45,601 bases of DNA, taken from NCBI GenBank assembly GCA_947627265.1, contig CANQVM010000005.1, positions 1-45,601 on the forward strand, in the 5' to 3' direction. Below, one piece after another: positions 18,711 through 30,214 of the stretch (the stretch's first letter is position 1; each line of letters begins with the position of its first letter). A program made the translations under genes and the position numbers. The DNA comes from an uncultured Clostridia bacterium (GTDB lineage Bacteria > Bacillota > Clostridia > TANB77 > CAG-508). The notes under the pieces were generated by a model, which was not told the DNA's origin, ran no database searches, and worked only from the letters and a program-made list of their open reading frames with translations.

Positions 18711-21283
18711 TGATAAATAAAACTAAAAAATTTGTAGCCACAATAATGGTTATGATGACGATACTTTCTAGTTTTGGAAAAGTATTCGCAACAGAGATAA
18801 ACTCTGCAGAAATTTATGGAAAAGGTGAAATGGAATATCACTTACAATATTGGAATGATGAAAGAGGAGGGTGGTACTATGTAATTTGTAACCCTGCTTT
18901 TTATTCATATAATGGTGTTGAATACCCAGCTTATTGTGTAAATAGCGATTTACCTGGGGTAGTAGAAAATGGAAATTATGGAGTAACTGTAGATTCAATG
19001 ATTGATAATGTTTTAGTATGGAGAGCAGTTATTAACGGATATCCATATAAATCAGCATCAGAGCTAGGAGTAGACGACGATGATGATGCATATTTAGCGA
19101 CAAAACAAGCTGTTTATTGTGCTTTATATGGATGGAATCCTGATAGATATAGAGGTGGAGATGCTAAAGGTCAAAGAATAGCAGATGCAATTAAAAGAAT
19201 TGTAAATGAGGCAAGAAATGGAAGTCAACAACCATCTGACCCAATGGTAACATTAACACCAACAGGTGATATGTACGAAGATGGAAATTATTATGTACAA
19301 AAGGTTGATGTTTCAAGTGCAGTTGATATGGCATCATATATGATTACTGCTACAGCTAATTTACCTGAAGGAACAATAATTACAAATGGAAGTGGAACCC
19401 AAACTGATTCTTTTAATGGCAGAGAAAGTTTTTATATAAAAGTTCCAAAATCACAAATGAATAAAGATATTTCAAATGCAATAATAAATGTTCAAGGAAA
19501 ATGCAAAACATATCCAGTATTTTATGGAAAAACAACTGTTGCAGGTACACAAAACTATGCATTAGCATTTGACCCATTTGGTGATGGAAATGGAAGAACA
19601 ACATTAAATATTAAAAATAATAATGGAAAAGTTAAAATAAATAAAACAGATAGTCAAACTCATAAAGCAATTGAAGGTGTTGAATTTACATTAAAAAATG
19701 AGGATGGAACAATAATTGCAAAAGCTAAAACAAATAGTAATGGAGTTGCAGTATTTGAAAATTTATATTTAGGAAATTATAAATTAGTAGAGACTGAAAC
19801 AAATAAGGATTACATATTAGATACTGAAGAAAAGGAAATATCTGTTGATTATAATAAAACGACAGAAATAGATATTGCTAATGACCATAAAGAAGGTAAT
19901 GTTAAAGTTTATAAAATAGATAAAGATAATCATAGAGTTGTTCTAGGTAATGTTGAGTTCCAACTTTATTCAGCAGAATTCGACAAAGTAATTGGAACAT
20001 ATTATACAGATGCTAATGGTGAATTAGAAATTAAAAACTTAAGAACAGGTGACTACTCTTTAATTGAAACTAAAACAAATAAATGGTACAACCTAGCAGA
20101 TGATACAGACATTAAAGTAGAATGGAATCTAACAAAAGAACTTCAAATTGAAAACGAATTGAAAAAGGGACAAATAAAAGTAATTAAAGTTGATAAAGAC
20201 AATAATGAAGTAAAATTAAAAGGTATTAAATTCAATGTTTTAGATAAAGACGGAAAAGTTTTAGAGACAATAGTAACAGATAAAAACGGAGAGGCTGAAA
20301 CATCAAAATACCCAATAAGAGATTTCCAAGAACTAAAAATACAAGAAGTAGAAACTTTAGAAAATTATGCTCTAGATGATGAAGTTCATACAATAAAACT
20401 TGAAGAGAATCAAATAAAAAACATTACATTTGAAAATGAAAAAATCAAAGGAAAAATTAAAATAGTAAAAACAAGTGAAGATGATAATATTATAAATGGC
20501 AAAAAAGCAGGAGATCCAATTGCAGATGTTAAATTTGCTATATATGATAAAGACCATAAACTTGTTCAAGAAATAACAACAGATGAAAAAGGAATCGCTA
20601 TTTCTGATACTTTACTAAAAGGAAAATATTTCATAAAAGAAGTAAAGGCTGGAGAATGGTATTTATTAAATGATAAAGAATTTGCAACTGAAATAAAAGT
20701 ACATAAAGAAGTTGTAGAAGTTGATGTAACAAACAAATCTGAAAAACCATCAGTAGATGTTGAAAAAGAAGGTATTATTCAAACAACAGCAAATCAAGAA
20801 ATAAAATACGATTTCAAATTGAAGAATACAGGTAATACTGCATTAAATAATTTTACTTGGACAGATGAATTACCTACAGACTATGTAAGAATCACAAAAT
20901 TAATAACTGGAACATATAATCAAGATTTAAGATATTCTATTTATTATAAAACTAATAAAAATGATTATAAATTACTAAAAGAAAATTTAAGCACACAAGT
21001 TAATAATTATATTGATTTTGCAGAAATAGAACTAGCTGAAGATGAATATGTAACAGAATTTAAAGCTGAATTTGGAACTGTAGAAGTAGGATTTGAATCA
21101 GTTATTAATCCATATATTTTTGTAAGAGTAAATTCAGATGTAAAAAATGATGATACATTTACAAATAAAACACAAGTCGAAGGATATAACAAAACATACA
21201 AAGTTTGGGATAATGACGATCACACAACTAAAGTTTATGAAAAACAAATAAATGTTAAGAAGTTACCAAGAACAGGTATGTAG
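18711..21283 (+). CDS. thioester/CnaB (SpaA-type) repeat surface adhesin ending in LPRTGM
   Basis: Signal peptide; YPAYCVNSDLPG and AVYCALYGW thioester-like region; repeated KGKVKI.K.D....I.GV.F......G....YT...G...L..G.Y.L.E CnaB domains; C-terminus KKLPRTGM. Confidence 0.88.
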
Positions 21284-21307
21284 AATTAATTAAATATTAA
21301 GCAGAAA

Positions 21308-21342
21308 AGGGGCATCTATAATTTTATAGGTGTCTTTTTTTC
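21308..21342 (+). terminator. Rho-independent terminator
   Basis: ggcatctataattttataggtgtcttttttt. Confidence 0.85.
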
Positions 21343-21706
21343 GTGCTATAACGAGAGATGCCATAAACTCGTTATAAAATAATAAAGTGACACGTCTGGT
21401 CAGCGAACGCTATAAAATGACTTGCAGTATTTTTAACGGTCTATTAAAAATATATGTGTAGGTGAGATTTCGTAACGCAAACTCACAATAAACAAAGAGT
21501 TCTAGGGGGCAAAACTTGAAAGATGGATATACTGGTGTAAAAAGTGTGGGCAAGTATGCACAAAGACTTTAAAAGTCAGCATCAGTAGTAGATTTTAAAT
21601 CTACATACTAGACTGCCATAAGCGAGACGACGGAATGAGGGGTTTCGTTTATGGTGTATTATTTTTTTATGAACATAAGGGGATAATACACCATTTTGCT
21701 CAACTC
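21343..21706 (+). ncRNA. large structured non-coding RNA candidate (class not assigned)
   Basis: No ORF; dense stems: tataacgag/ctcgttata, tttttaa/ttaaaaa, gtgag/ctcac, gactt/aagtc, gtagatt/aatctac, ccataagcga/ttcgtttatgg, ggtgtattat/ataatacacc. Confidence 0.65.
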
Positions 21707-21950
21707 TGAAATTTCAGGGTTTCAAGGTTTGAAAATAAAAACTGTCAAAAAGGTGTAAGTTAAACAGAATAAAGGCTTGCGTGGATAAAAAGAATTTAAA
21801 AATCAAGTTAAATTCATTGACATTTTTACGATTTTTGATATAAAATTATGTTGGATAATAAGAAGAAAACTGAAGTAAAAAAGGTGAACAAGTGTATACA
21901 TATTTTCAGTAGAAGAATTTATAAATTTTAAATTTTATAGGTGAGAAAGT

Positions 21951-23669
21951 ATGATAATAAAGAATAAGTCAGTAATAGAGAGAATTAATAATGCAATTAT
22001 CTCTTATAATAAAGAATCAAAAGATGAACAAATTAATCTAATTACAAATGGAGAAGTAAAAGAAGAAGATTTAAAAAAAATAAAACTTTTATATATTGAT
22101 ATTGGTGATATTTCAAAAGAAGAAATAAATACATTTTTTGAAGAATTATCTAATGTTTTAGAGGTAATTAAATTAAAAGGATTGTATATATATGCACACA
22201 ATGAAAATGTGGTATCTGATGTAGATATGACATTTTTATCAAGAGTTAATAGAGAACTAAAAGATTTGCAAATATCAAATGTTGATTTATCAAATGTTGA
22301 TGTAAATGTATTTAATCAGTTTGAAAATTTAAGGGTATTAATTTTAGGTAAAAATAATATTAATGATTTTGAGATGATATCTAAATTAAATGAAGGACTT
22401 GCAGTTGATGTTGGAAATAACCCCATGAGTAATGTAAGTATTAATGATATTGTGAACGAATTTAATAAGCGTCATGGAAAAATGGCTTTTAATGAACATC
22501 CTTTTCTGAATTCAATAATAGTTGCTTTGGAAGATAAACAAATAGACTTAAGCAATCCTGAAATTTTTAAAGGCAGAATAGAAGAAATTCTTCAATTTTG
22601 TAAAGATTATAAAATAGTTCCATTTGTAAAAATTGAAGATTATCAAAAATTTAATAGCGAACTTCAAATTCCTAGTAATATTATTGTAAGAGGAACTAAA
22701 GATATATCAACAGAATTCTTAATACAACATCCAGAAATATTAAAAATTCAAATAATAGATGAAGAAAATCGTTGTGATAGTGAACAAGAAGAACCGTATC
22801 TAAGAGAAGATTTTGTACAAATAAAACATAAAATAGATGAAATAAAACAGCAGATAGAGATTCCAGATGAGTTTGATAAAGATAGAGAAAAGAAAATATT
22901 TATGCAGGTATATACTATTTTAGGTAAAATGATAGATTATAATCATTATGCAGTTTCTGAAGAAGGTAAAGAAGATTATAATTTAGCAATATCTTGTAGA
23001 AATTTAAAGGATGGATTACTTGAAGGAAAAGCAGTTTGTGCTGGTTATGCAGATATTTTAAAAAATGTACTAGGAGAATTTGGTATAAAAGCACAATATA
23101 TTGGAAGAAATCCTGAAGATATGGAAAAATATGCGGAAAGAATGGGCTATCAAGATGAAGTTAAAATGGATGAATTTTTAGGCTTTGAAAAAACTGATAT
23201 AGATGAATTTGTTAAAAGTTATGGATATCAAGATGACCATGGACATGCATGGAATTCTGTTATATTGGATGGCAAGAAATATTTATGTGATTTAACTTGG
23301 GATGCAGATGATATAAAACTTGAACGTTTCCCATTAGCATACTGTTGTCCATCACTAGATGAATTTAATTCTGTTGGAATTGGTGAAATAACTCATGATA
23401 TGTTTGAAATAACTGAAGAAGGAGAAATAGCAGAATTTTCAAGCGAAGACCAATTAAGGTTTTTAGGATTTAGTGAAGAAGAAATTGAAAAAAAATTACA
23501 TCTTTCACCAGAAGATCTTGAAACATTACTAGAAGAATATGAAAATAAAAGAAAACTAGAAACATGTGCAGTAGGTTTATCTACTGAAATTAAAGCCTCT
23601 GATTTTGATGGTATTGATAAGGCTTTTAATGATAGAGAAAAGGAGGGACAAAAGGAATATGATAAATAG
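21951..23669 (+). CDS. transglutaminase-like protein with LRR-like N-terminus
   Basis: GKAVCAGYADILKNVLGEFGIKAQYIG...DDHGHAWNSVILDGKKYLCDLTWDADD (Cys-His-Asp); LRR-like RVLILGKNNINDFEMISKLN. Confidence 0.75.
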   Translation: MIIKNKSVIERINNAIISYNKESKDEQINLITNGEVKEEDLKKIKLLYIDIGDISKEEINTFFEELSNVLEVIKLKGLYIYAHNENVVSDVDMTFLSRVNRELKDLQISNVDLSNVDVNVFNQFENLRVLILGKNNINDFEMISKLNEGLAVDVGNNPMSNVSINDIVNEFNKRHGKMAFNEHPFLNSIIVALEDKQIDLSNPEIFKGRIEEILQFCKDYKIVPFVKIEDYQKFNSELQIPSNIIVRGTKDISTEFLIQHPEILKIQIIDEENRCDSEQEEPYLREDFVQIKHKIDEIKQQIEIPDEFDKDREKKIFMQVYTILGKMIDYNHYAVSEEGKEDYNLAISCRNLKDGLLEGKAVCAGYADILKNVLGEFGIKAQYIGRNPEDMEKYAERMGYQDEVKMDEFLGFEKTDIDEFVKSYGYQDDHGHAWNSVILDGKKYLCDLTWDADDIKLERFPLAYCCPSLDEFNSVGIGEITHDMFEITEEGEIAEFSSEDQLRFLGFSEEEIEKKLHLSPEDLETLLEEYENKRKLETCAVGLSTEIKASDFDGIDKAFNDREKEGQKEYDK

Positions 23670-24108
23670 TATTAGTAGTAGAACTTGTGGAAATGTTTAT
23701 AGTATATTGACTGAAATGAAATTGTTTAATAAAATTCCAGAAGATAAGCAAAATTATATTATAAATCATAAAGGAAAATATAGATGCAAATTTAATAAGA
23801 ATATTCCTTTACAATTTCAAATAGATGATAAAGAGACTATGGTTGTTTTATCTTATTTGTTTTTAAAATATATAAATGATAATGCCGATATAAAAACATA
23901 CTTGATTAATAAGTATAAAAATAATGAAATTATATATCAAAAAGAATTAAGAGAAAAATATAATCCAGATAACATATTCAAAAATGTAAAAAAAGAAAAT
24001 ATTACTACTAGTACAACAATAAATAACGAGGTGGCTTTAGTTGAAGTAAAGGATAACTTAATTAGTAGAATAATAAAAAAGATAAAAAATTTATTTAAAA
24101 GGAAATAA
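23659..24108 (+). CDS. hypothetical protein with basic C-terminus
   Basis: Intact ORF overlapping the preceding gene end. Confidence 0.6.
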   Translation: MINSISSRTCGNVYSILTEMKLFNKIPEDKQNYIINHKGKYRCKFNKNIPLQFQIDDKETMVVLSYLFLKYINDNADIKTYLINKYKNNEIIYQKELREKYNPDNIFKNVKKENITTSTTINNEVALVEVKDNLISRIIKKIKNLFKRK

Positions 24109-24111
24109 CTA

Positions 24112-26109
24112 ATGAGTAAAAAAAATCAATTAGTAAAATATGAAGAAAATCCTATTAAAAGATGGTTTTCTAATATCTTAAATAGCATTAAAAATAGATT
24201 TATACCACGAAAAAGCTTAAATAGTGAAATTGAGAATGTTATAAAATCTGAAATTTATGATAGACAAGAGCAAGAACAAGTAAATAAAATGCTAGAAGAT
24301 ATGTTAAGCAGAAATAAATATTTATTAGATACGCTTGATATACGAATTCTAAAAAGTAATTATTTAGAAATATTTGAACAACCTCTTTTAGAAAGAATAG
24401 TTGCTGATGAAAATATGCAAAGAGATATATTAGAAATGTCGGAAGAGGAACTTAAAACATTCGGATTTTTATTACAATATAAGGCAACAGATCAAAAAGA
24501 AAGAATTACAAGAATAAATACAAGCTCTTTAAGAAACATAAACTTAGATGAATTGCAAAATTTAAGTGAATCTGACAGAACTAAAGCAATAAGTATATTA
24601 TTAAGTAATAGTGAATTTAAATTGAGCGATTTATCAGAATTAAATAATTACTATGAAAAAAGAAAAAACGCTTGTAAGCGTATAATTGATAATCCAAATG
24701 TAATTGAAGAATATGATTATGATACATACTGGGAAAGAATTGAAAGCGGAGAAGAAATTGATATTCCATATGGTATTATAGACGAAATGCAACAATTAAA
24801 AGTAGGTGAAAGAATACGTTGGGCTATTATTGAAACTAAATATGGAATGAGTTTAGAAAAGGCAAGAGAATTATGCAGAACTTTTGGAAAAGATGTTGAT
24901 AAAATAGATCAAACCGAAGAAGCTAGAATAATAAAAGAAATTAAACAAATATTAGAAGAAAAAGATATTGATAAATTAAAACATATAGATTTAAGCGAAA
25001 ATCTTGCTAATTATGAAGGAACAATGAATATTATTCCTAATTTAAGAAATAGTTATTTAAAAAAATATCAAAAGACATTATATCAAGTAAAAGAGGAAGA
25101 CTATATTGGAATACAAGACGGAATAAAAATATATAATGCTTTAGGAATAAATAATGATAATCCTAACTTTAACATGATATTAACAGCAATAGGTGGAGTC
25201 TATGCTTATAGCCATGAATTTAGTGATATGAAAAAGGATTGGGATAGAGCTGATAGTAATCATACAATTTCATGTTCTTATATAGGTAATGATTTTTTAG
25301 GGGTTACAGATACTACTTTCTTACTTGGATTTTCAGATATTAAGGATAATGAATTAATACATTCTAGAAATCAAGATGCAGGAGCTGGAGATTCGATATT
25401 TGAACCTTATGCGAAAAGTGAATTTTTAATTCCTGAAACCCAAATAAATACATCAAAAGGCTATAATGAAATGGTTTTAGAAAGAAAAATTGAAGAAGAT
25501 GGAAAATTAGTTAATAGAATGCCAACATATGCCGTTTTTTTAGCAGAAAATATAAATGATATAAGTGATGAAAATAATGCTAAATGGCGAAATGCTAAAC
25601 AGATGGCAAAACAACTAAATATACCAATAGTTGTTGTTGATGTTCAAAAATGTTTAGAGTTGGAATGGCAGAAAGCTCAAGATATGATAACAATTATAAA
25701 AGAACAAAAACGAATGGATTTAATTCCTGAAGTAATTCATAAACTCGAAAACAACAGAGGATATGATGGACTTGCAGATATTAACAGAAATGTCTTTTCT
25801 GATAAAAAGATAAAAGATAGTTTAGAACAAATAATAGGTACAATTATTATTTCAGATACAGATACATTTAATATGGGAATTGAAAAATTTGTGAATGTTA
25901 CAAAAGAAATTGTAAGGAATTATGATGAACACTCATCAAGTGAAGATACATTTGATCATAATAAAAAGTATAAAACATTCAATTATAAAGGATATATGGA
26001 AAGATTAAAAGTATTATTTGGTTCGAGAAATGGAATATTTAAAAGCAGTGAAAAAGAATTAGTTGTTGATAAAAAGCAAGATAAAACTATAGAAGAAAAA
26101 AGTTTATAA
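24112..26109 (+). CDS. hypothetical large protein (665 aa)
   Basis: Intact ORF; no family firmly recognised. Confidence 0.7.
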   Translation: MSKKNQLVKYEENPIKRWFSNILNSIKNRFIPRKSLNSEIENVIKSEIYDRQEQEQVNKMLEDMLSRNKYLLDTLDIRILKSNYLEIFEQPLLERIVADENMQRDILEMSEEELKTFGFLLQYKATDQKERITRINTSSLRNINLDELQNLSESDRTKAISILLSNSEFKLSDLSELNNYYEKRKNACKRIIDNPNVIEEYDYDTYWERIESGEEIDIPYGIIDEMQQLKVGERIRWAIIETKYGMSLEKARELCRTFGKDVDKIDQTEEARIIKEIKQILEEKDIDKLKHIDLSENLANYEGTMNIIPNLRNSYLKKYQKTLYQVKEEDYIGIQDGIKIYNALGINNDNPNFNMILTAIGGVYAYSHEFSDMKKDWDRADSNHTISCSYIGNDFLGVTDTTFLLGFSDIKDNELIHSRNQDAGAGDSIFEPYAKSEFLIPETQINTSKGYNEMVLERKIEEDGKLVNRMPTYAVFLAENINDISDENNAKWRNAKQMAKQLNIPIVVVDVQKCLELEWQKAQDMITIIKEQKRMDLIPEVIHKLENNRGYDGLADINRNVFSDKKIKDSLEQIIGTIIISDTDTFNMGIEKFVNVTKEIVRNYDEHSSSEDTFDHNKKYKTFNYKGYMERLKVLFGSRNGIFKSSEKELVVDKKQDKTIEEKSL

Positions 26110-26116
26110 AAAATAG

Positions 26117-26145
26117 TTGACAAGTATTTTCAACAGAGTTAATAT
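26117..26145 (+). promoter_or_regulatory. sigma-70-type promoter with spacer/-10 sequence shared with recombinase promoter
   Basis: TTGACA-17 nt-TAATAT; TTCAACAGAGTTAATATCACA identical to 43534-43554. Confidence 0.75.
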
Positions 26146-26176
26146 CACACACAATTATAAGTGGAGGTGATAATTA

Positions 26177-26503
26177 ATGGATGATTTTGAAGAAGGAAAA
26201 GAGCAGGATGTTATTGATATTCTGTATGATTATGATGAAGATAGCGGAAATATTATAAGTAAAGAAACAAGAGAAAAATTAAAGAAATATTACCAAAAGG
26301 AAGAAGAATGTAGTGAAAAGATTTGTAAAATAGTTTTTGAAACTATTGAAGATGATAATTTAAAAGAAAAATGCAAGGAAATGTTAGAAGATTTTAAGGC
26401 AACAATAAAAGATGAAATTGGATTTTTGAATTATATTTATTATAGGCAAGGTTTCAAAATGGGAGCAAATGTAGTTAAAGATTTCTTGATTAATAATGAT
26501 TAA
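26177..26503 (+). CDS. hypothetical protein (108 aa)
   Basis: RBS ggaggtgataatta; intact ORF. Confidence 0.65.
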   Translation: MDDFEEGKEQDVIDILYDYDEDSGNIISKETREKLKKYYQKEEECSEKICKIVFETIEDDNLKEKCKEMLEDFKATIKDEIGFLNYIYYRQGFKMGANVVKDFLINND

Positions 26504-26509
26504 AACTTT

Positions 26510-26542
26510 GGATAGATTGCTTGAAAAAGTAGTCTATTTTTT
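26510..26542 (+). terminator. Rho-independent terminator
   Basis: atagattgcttgaaaaagtagtctatttttt. Confidence 0.7.
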
Positions 26543-26666
26543 TGTTGGAAAAAGTCCTTCAAAGTATTGTCTTTACGGGGCTAATATGATATGATAAAAA
26601 CATCAAATAGGAAATGTTTTGTCAAAAAATAAATAGTAATTTAAATTAATATAGGAGATGAAACAG

Positions 26667-27641
26667 ATGGATGAAACTTATTTATTTAGCAACATTAAAA
26701 ATTCATTAAATAATGCAAAAAGTAATGTAAAAACAGCGATAGATAATTACAATCAAAAAGTAAATGAAAAATTGCAAAGTGGTAATAAAGATGATGAAAT
26801 GGATGTATATAGAACTCTTTTGGTTTTTATGATGAAAAAGGCTCATACATTAGAATCTATGAATCCTAAATCAGATAGTGATAGATGGAAAAATGAAAGA
26901 ATAAACAAGGCTTTGGAGATTAGAAAAAGAGTAATTGAAAATTATGCAAAAATATCAGGAACAGATATAGAAGAAAATAATACACCTGAGGAAATTATAA
27001 AAAAATCTAATCAAATTTTTGAAAAAGAAGCAGAATTATGGAAAGACGGACCAATGTATAATATGATTTCTGAATTTAAGAAGGAGATTATGGAAAAATA
27101 TTGTGCAGAATGTAAATATGTTTTTACAATATTAAAACAAGAACCTGAAAGCCACAAATTATTACCAGCAAGGTCTAGAGAAAACGAATACATGAATGAA
27201 ATTGTTGATGCCCATTTTGCTACTGCAGATTATAATGGAATAATTGGATATTCATGTAGGGCTGTTAATGGAAATGGATTTCATGGGAGTTTTAAGGATG
27301 GAAAACCTTTATTTGAATATCCAGAAAATCCATTTGCAGATGAAGATAAGCAAAATAATCCTAAAATTGTAAAGTTAAAGAATCCTGTAGTTATAGCATT
27401 AACGGACTCTGGAAAATATGAGCCAGTATTTGATTTTTCTGTCGATAGAGATGGGAATATTGGATTTAGATTTGGTGGTGAAATGATATCTAGAGATACA
27501 GAGCCATTAAATTATGAAAAAATCGAATTAAATTATATAGATAAATCTATATTCAAGGATATACAATTCAAAGCATATGATTCAGATGGAGATCTAATAA
27601 ATCTTAATGATAAATATTTTAATGAAGAAATTACTAGGTAA
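26667..27641 (+). CDS. hypothetical protein (~324 aa)
   Basis: RBS ataggag; intact ORF. Confidence 0.65.
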   Translation: MDETYLFSNIKNSLNNAKSNVKTAIDNYNQKVNEKLQSGNKDDEMDVYRTLLVFMMKKAHTLESMNPKSDSDRWKNERINKALEIRKRVIENYAKISGTDIEENNTPEEIIKKSNQIFEKEAELWKDGPMYNMISEFKKEIMEKYCAECKYVFTILKQEPESHKLLPARSRENEYMNEIVDAHFATADYNGIIGYSCRAVNGNGFHGSFKDGKPLFEYPENPFADEDKQNNPKIVKLKNPVVIALTDSGKYEPVFDFSVDRDGNIGFRFGGEMISRDTEPLNYEKIELNYIDKSIFKDIQFKAYDSDGDLINLNDKYFNEEITR

Positions 27642-27684
27642 ATTTCAGTTTATAGACAAAATATAGTAAGAAGAGTGATTAAAA

Positions 27685-27963
27685 GTGACGCAAAGACAGA
27701 TTGAAAATGTTATTGAAACAACATTAATTGAAAAGAAAATCAACGATCCAAATTATATAAGATATAGTTTTTATGAAATAAATATAAAATACCCTAAAGA
27801 ATATGGAATTTTAAAAAAGGATTTAGGAATGTTTTTACAACAATTAAGAAAAAGATTAAAAGATGAAGACTATCATATATACACAGAAGGGCAAAAATTT
27901 GAATATGATAATGCTAAAAGAGTTGTTGAAAGCAATGAAATATTAGTGGCAATTAAACATTAG
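27685..27963 (+). CDS. hypothetical protein
   Basis: Intact ORF. Confidence 0.55.
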   Translation: MTQRQIENVIETTLIEKKINDPNYIRYSFYEINIKYPKEYGILKKDLGMFLQQLRKRLKDEDYHIYTEGQKFEYDNAKRVVESNEILVAIKH

Positions 27964-27979
27964 AAAGAGGATGTAAAAG

Positions 27980-28186
27980 ATGGAACTATTTAATAATAGA
28001 GAACTAGAATTACTAAAAAGAGCAGGAGTAAATGTAGAAGATAGACAAGAATTTACAAGTGAGGATAAGAATTATATTTTTAGACAGGTGTCTGAATTTA
28101 TTATGAGTCATAGCTCCAAAAATGGCGATATAGGAAGATTACAAAATGAGTATGAAAGTATTTTTAGAACTATAAATGTGAAATAG
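27980..28186 (+). CDS. hypothetical protein
   Basis: RBS agaggatgta; intact ORF. Confidence 0.55.
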   Translation: MELFNNRELELLKRAGVNVEDRQEFTSEDKNYIFRQVSEFIMSHSSKNGDIGRLQNEYESIFRTINVK

Positions 28187-28244
28187 AGGATTTTGAATAA
28201 TAGAAAAGTATTATATATTTAGATAAAAAATTATGGAGGACAAG

Positions 28245-29165
28245 ATGAGAAAAGTAGTAACAACATATATTAATCCTGATATGGATGGAATTTCATTAAT
28301 GTATGCTTATACCGAATTATTAAATAAAAAAGGTGAACAAGCAAATTATTATTTTGAAGGTACAATTAAAAAAGAGGTAGAAATTGTATTAAATAAATTT
28401 AATATTAAATTAAACAATATCAATAAAATAGAAAATGACGACAATATTGTTTTAGTTGATACTAATTATTTAACTGAATTATCTAAATATGTAAAAAAAG
28501 AAAATATAGTTGAAATAATAGACCACCATAATAGAGATAGTTGGTTAGATGATAATACTGATATAAAAATACAAATAGAACTTATTGGGGCAGCTGCAAC
28601 TCTTGTAGCAGAAAGATTCAAAAATGAAAATATAGGAATTTCAAGAGAATCTGCTATTCTACTATATTATGGAATAATATCAAACACTATGAATTTAAAA
28701 ATAAAGTTAACGAGTAAAAAAGATATAGAAATGGCTGATTGGTTAAAACAACAAGTACCTGAAATAACAGATAAAATAACAACAGAAATTTTTGTTGAAA
28801 AGTCTGAAATAGGAAATAGCTTGAGAGAAGAAATGGAAGTTGAATTTAAAGACCAATTTATGAGCATTTCTTGGTCAATGGGACAACTTGAAGTTGCTAA
28901 TGTTGAAGACTTTTTAAGCAAATATGAAAAAGATATTAGAAAAATACTAAATACTGTTAGTGAGGAAAACGATGTTGATTATATATCTGTAAATTGTATG
29001 GATATTATTAATGGATATAGCATTGTTGTTGCTAGAGATGAGAAAACGGCAAAAGTTATTTCAGATGCAGTAGGATTTGAGTTTAAAGATTTAAAAGCTA
29101 AAACAAATGAATTAGTAAGTAGAAAGGAAATAGTAAAAGTTATACGAGGTATTTATATAAAATAA
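28245..29165 (+). CDS. DHH-family phosphoesterase (Mn-dependent inorganic pyrophosphatase-like)
   Basis: TYINPDMDGISLMYAY, VDTN, EIIDHHNRD, GAAATLVAERF; RBS ggagg. Confidence 0.85.
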   Translation: MRKVVTTYINPDMDGISLMYAYTELLNKKGEQANYYFEGTIKKEVEIVLNKFNIKLNNINKIENDDNIVLVDTNYLTELSKYVKKENIVEIIDHHNRDSWLDDNTDIKIQIELIGAAATLVAERFKNENIGISRESAILLYYGIISNTMNLKIKLTSKKDIEMADWLKQQVPEITDKITTEIFVEKSEIGNSLREEMEVEFKDQFMSISWSMGQLEVANVEDFLSKYEKDIRKILNTVSEENDVDYISVNCMDIINGYSIVVARDEKTAKVISDAVGFEFKDLKAKTNELVSRKEIVKVIRGIYIK

Positions 29166-29187
29166 TTAATTTGAAGGAGAGATTCAG

Positions 29188-29760
29188 ATGAAGAAATATA
29201 TAATTATAGCAGGTGTTCCAAGAGCAGGGAAAAGTACGCTTACTTCTATGATAGTAAAGAAATTTGGCTATCAACATATATGTTTTGATACTATAAATTA
29301 TGCATTAGAACAGAATATGATTGAGCCTAAAATAAACACAAACGACGAATCTTTAGAAAATACTAAGTATATTAGTTCTGTTATATCAAAATTTATAAAT
29401 TCAATAATTGCAAGTGGAGAATATAATGAGCAAGAATATGGAGTTGTAATTGATGTATGCCAATTAATGCCTGAAGATTTTGTCAAAAATATAGCAGGTG
29501 ACAATTGTGATATATATTATTTAGTAACAAGTGAAGTAGATAGTATAAAAAGATTCGAATTATTAAAAAAATATGATAGACCTAGTGATTATACATATTA
29601 TGATACTGATGAGCAAAAACAAAAAAAGTGCGAAAGAATTGTGGAGACGAGCAAATATATAAAAGAAAAATGCGAAGAGTATAGTTTGAAGTGTTATGAT
29701 ACTTTATTTGAACGTGAGAATAAGTTTAAAGAAATAATTGAAGATATAAGAAATAATTAA
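29188..29760 (+). CDS. P-loop NTPase/kinase
   Basis: IIAGVPRAGKSTLTSMI Walker A. Confidence 0.8.
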   Translation: MKKYIIIAGVPRAGKSTLTSMIVKKFGYQHICFDTINYALEQNMIEPKINTNDESLENTKYISSVISKFINSIIASGEYNEQEYGVVIDVCQLMPEDFVKNIAGDNCDIYYLVTSEVDSIKRFELLKKYDRPSDYTYYDTDEQKQKKCERIVETSKYIKEKCEEYSLKCYDTLFERENKFKEIIEDIRNN

Positions 29761-29783
29761 ATAGTTATTTTATGGAGGATGTA

Positions 29784-30185
29784 ATGGATAATATAAAGGA
29801 ATATTTTTTAAATTATTTAAATGGATATAATCAAACTTGGATTGATAAGGATTTAGAAAAATTAAAAAAATACTATGATACAGATAATAATAGACTTATA
29901 TATTATGATAATCATAAGAACAATGATACATATACTTTGCAAGAGCATATTGCTCTAGTTTCAGATTTTCTAACAAATGGAAAAGAAACTGAATCTGGAC
30001 AAGTTGAAGAATTGATTATAGAAGATTTTAATTTATTTTCAAAAAATGATGTTGCTTGTTTATGTTTTATTGCTAAATATAAAAGTTGTCCAAGACCATA
30101 TGTAAGAACTACAATGTATATAGAAAAGATAAAAGATGAATGGAAAGTGTTACATGTACACTGTTCATTCGAACCTGAAAGATAA
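29784..30185 (+). CDS. SnoaL/NTF2-like protein
   Basis: YLNGYNQTWIDKDLEKLKKYYDTDNN...DEWKVLHVHCSFEPE pattern. Confidence 0.65.
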   Translation: MDNIKEYFLNYLNGYNQTWIDKDLEKLKKYYDTDNNRLIYYDNHKNNDTYTLQEHIALVSDFLTNGKETESGQVEELIIEDFNLFSKNDVACLCFIAKYKSCPRPYVRTTMYIEKIKDEWKVLHVHCSFEPER

Positions 30186-30214
30186 ATTATAAAATTAAAT
30201 TAGGAGGCACGATT

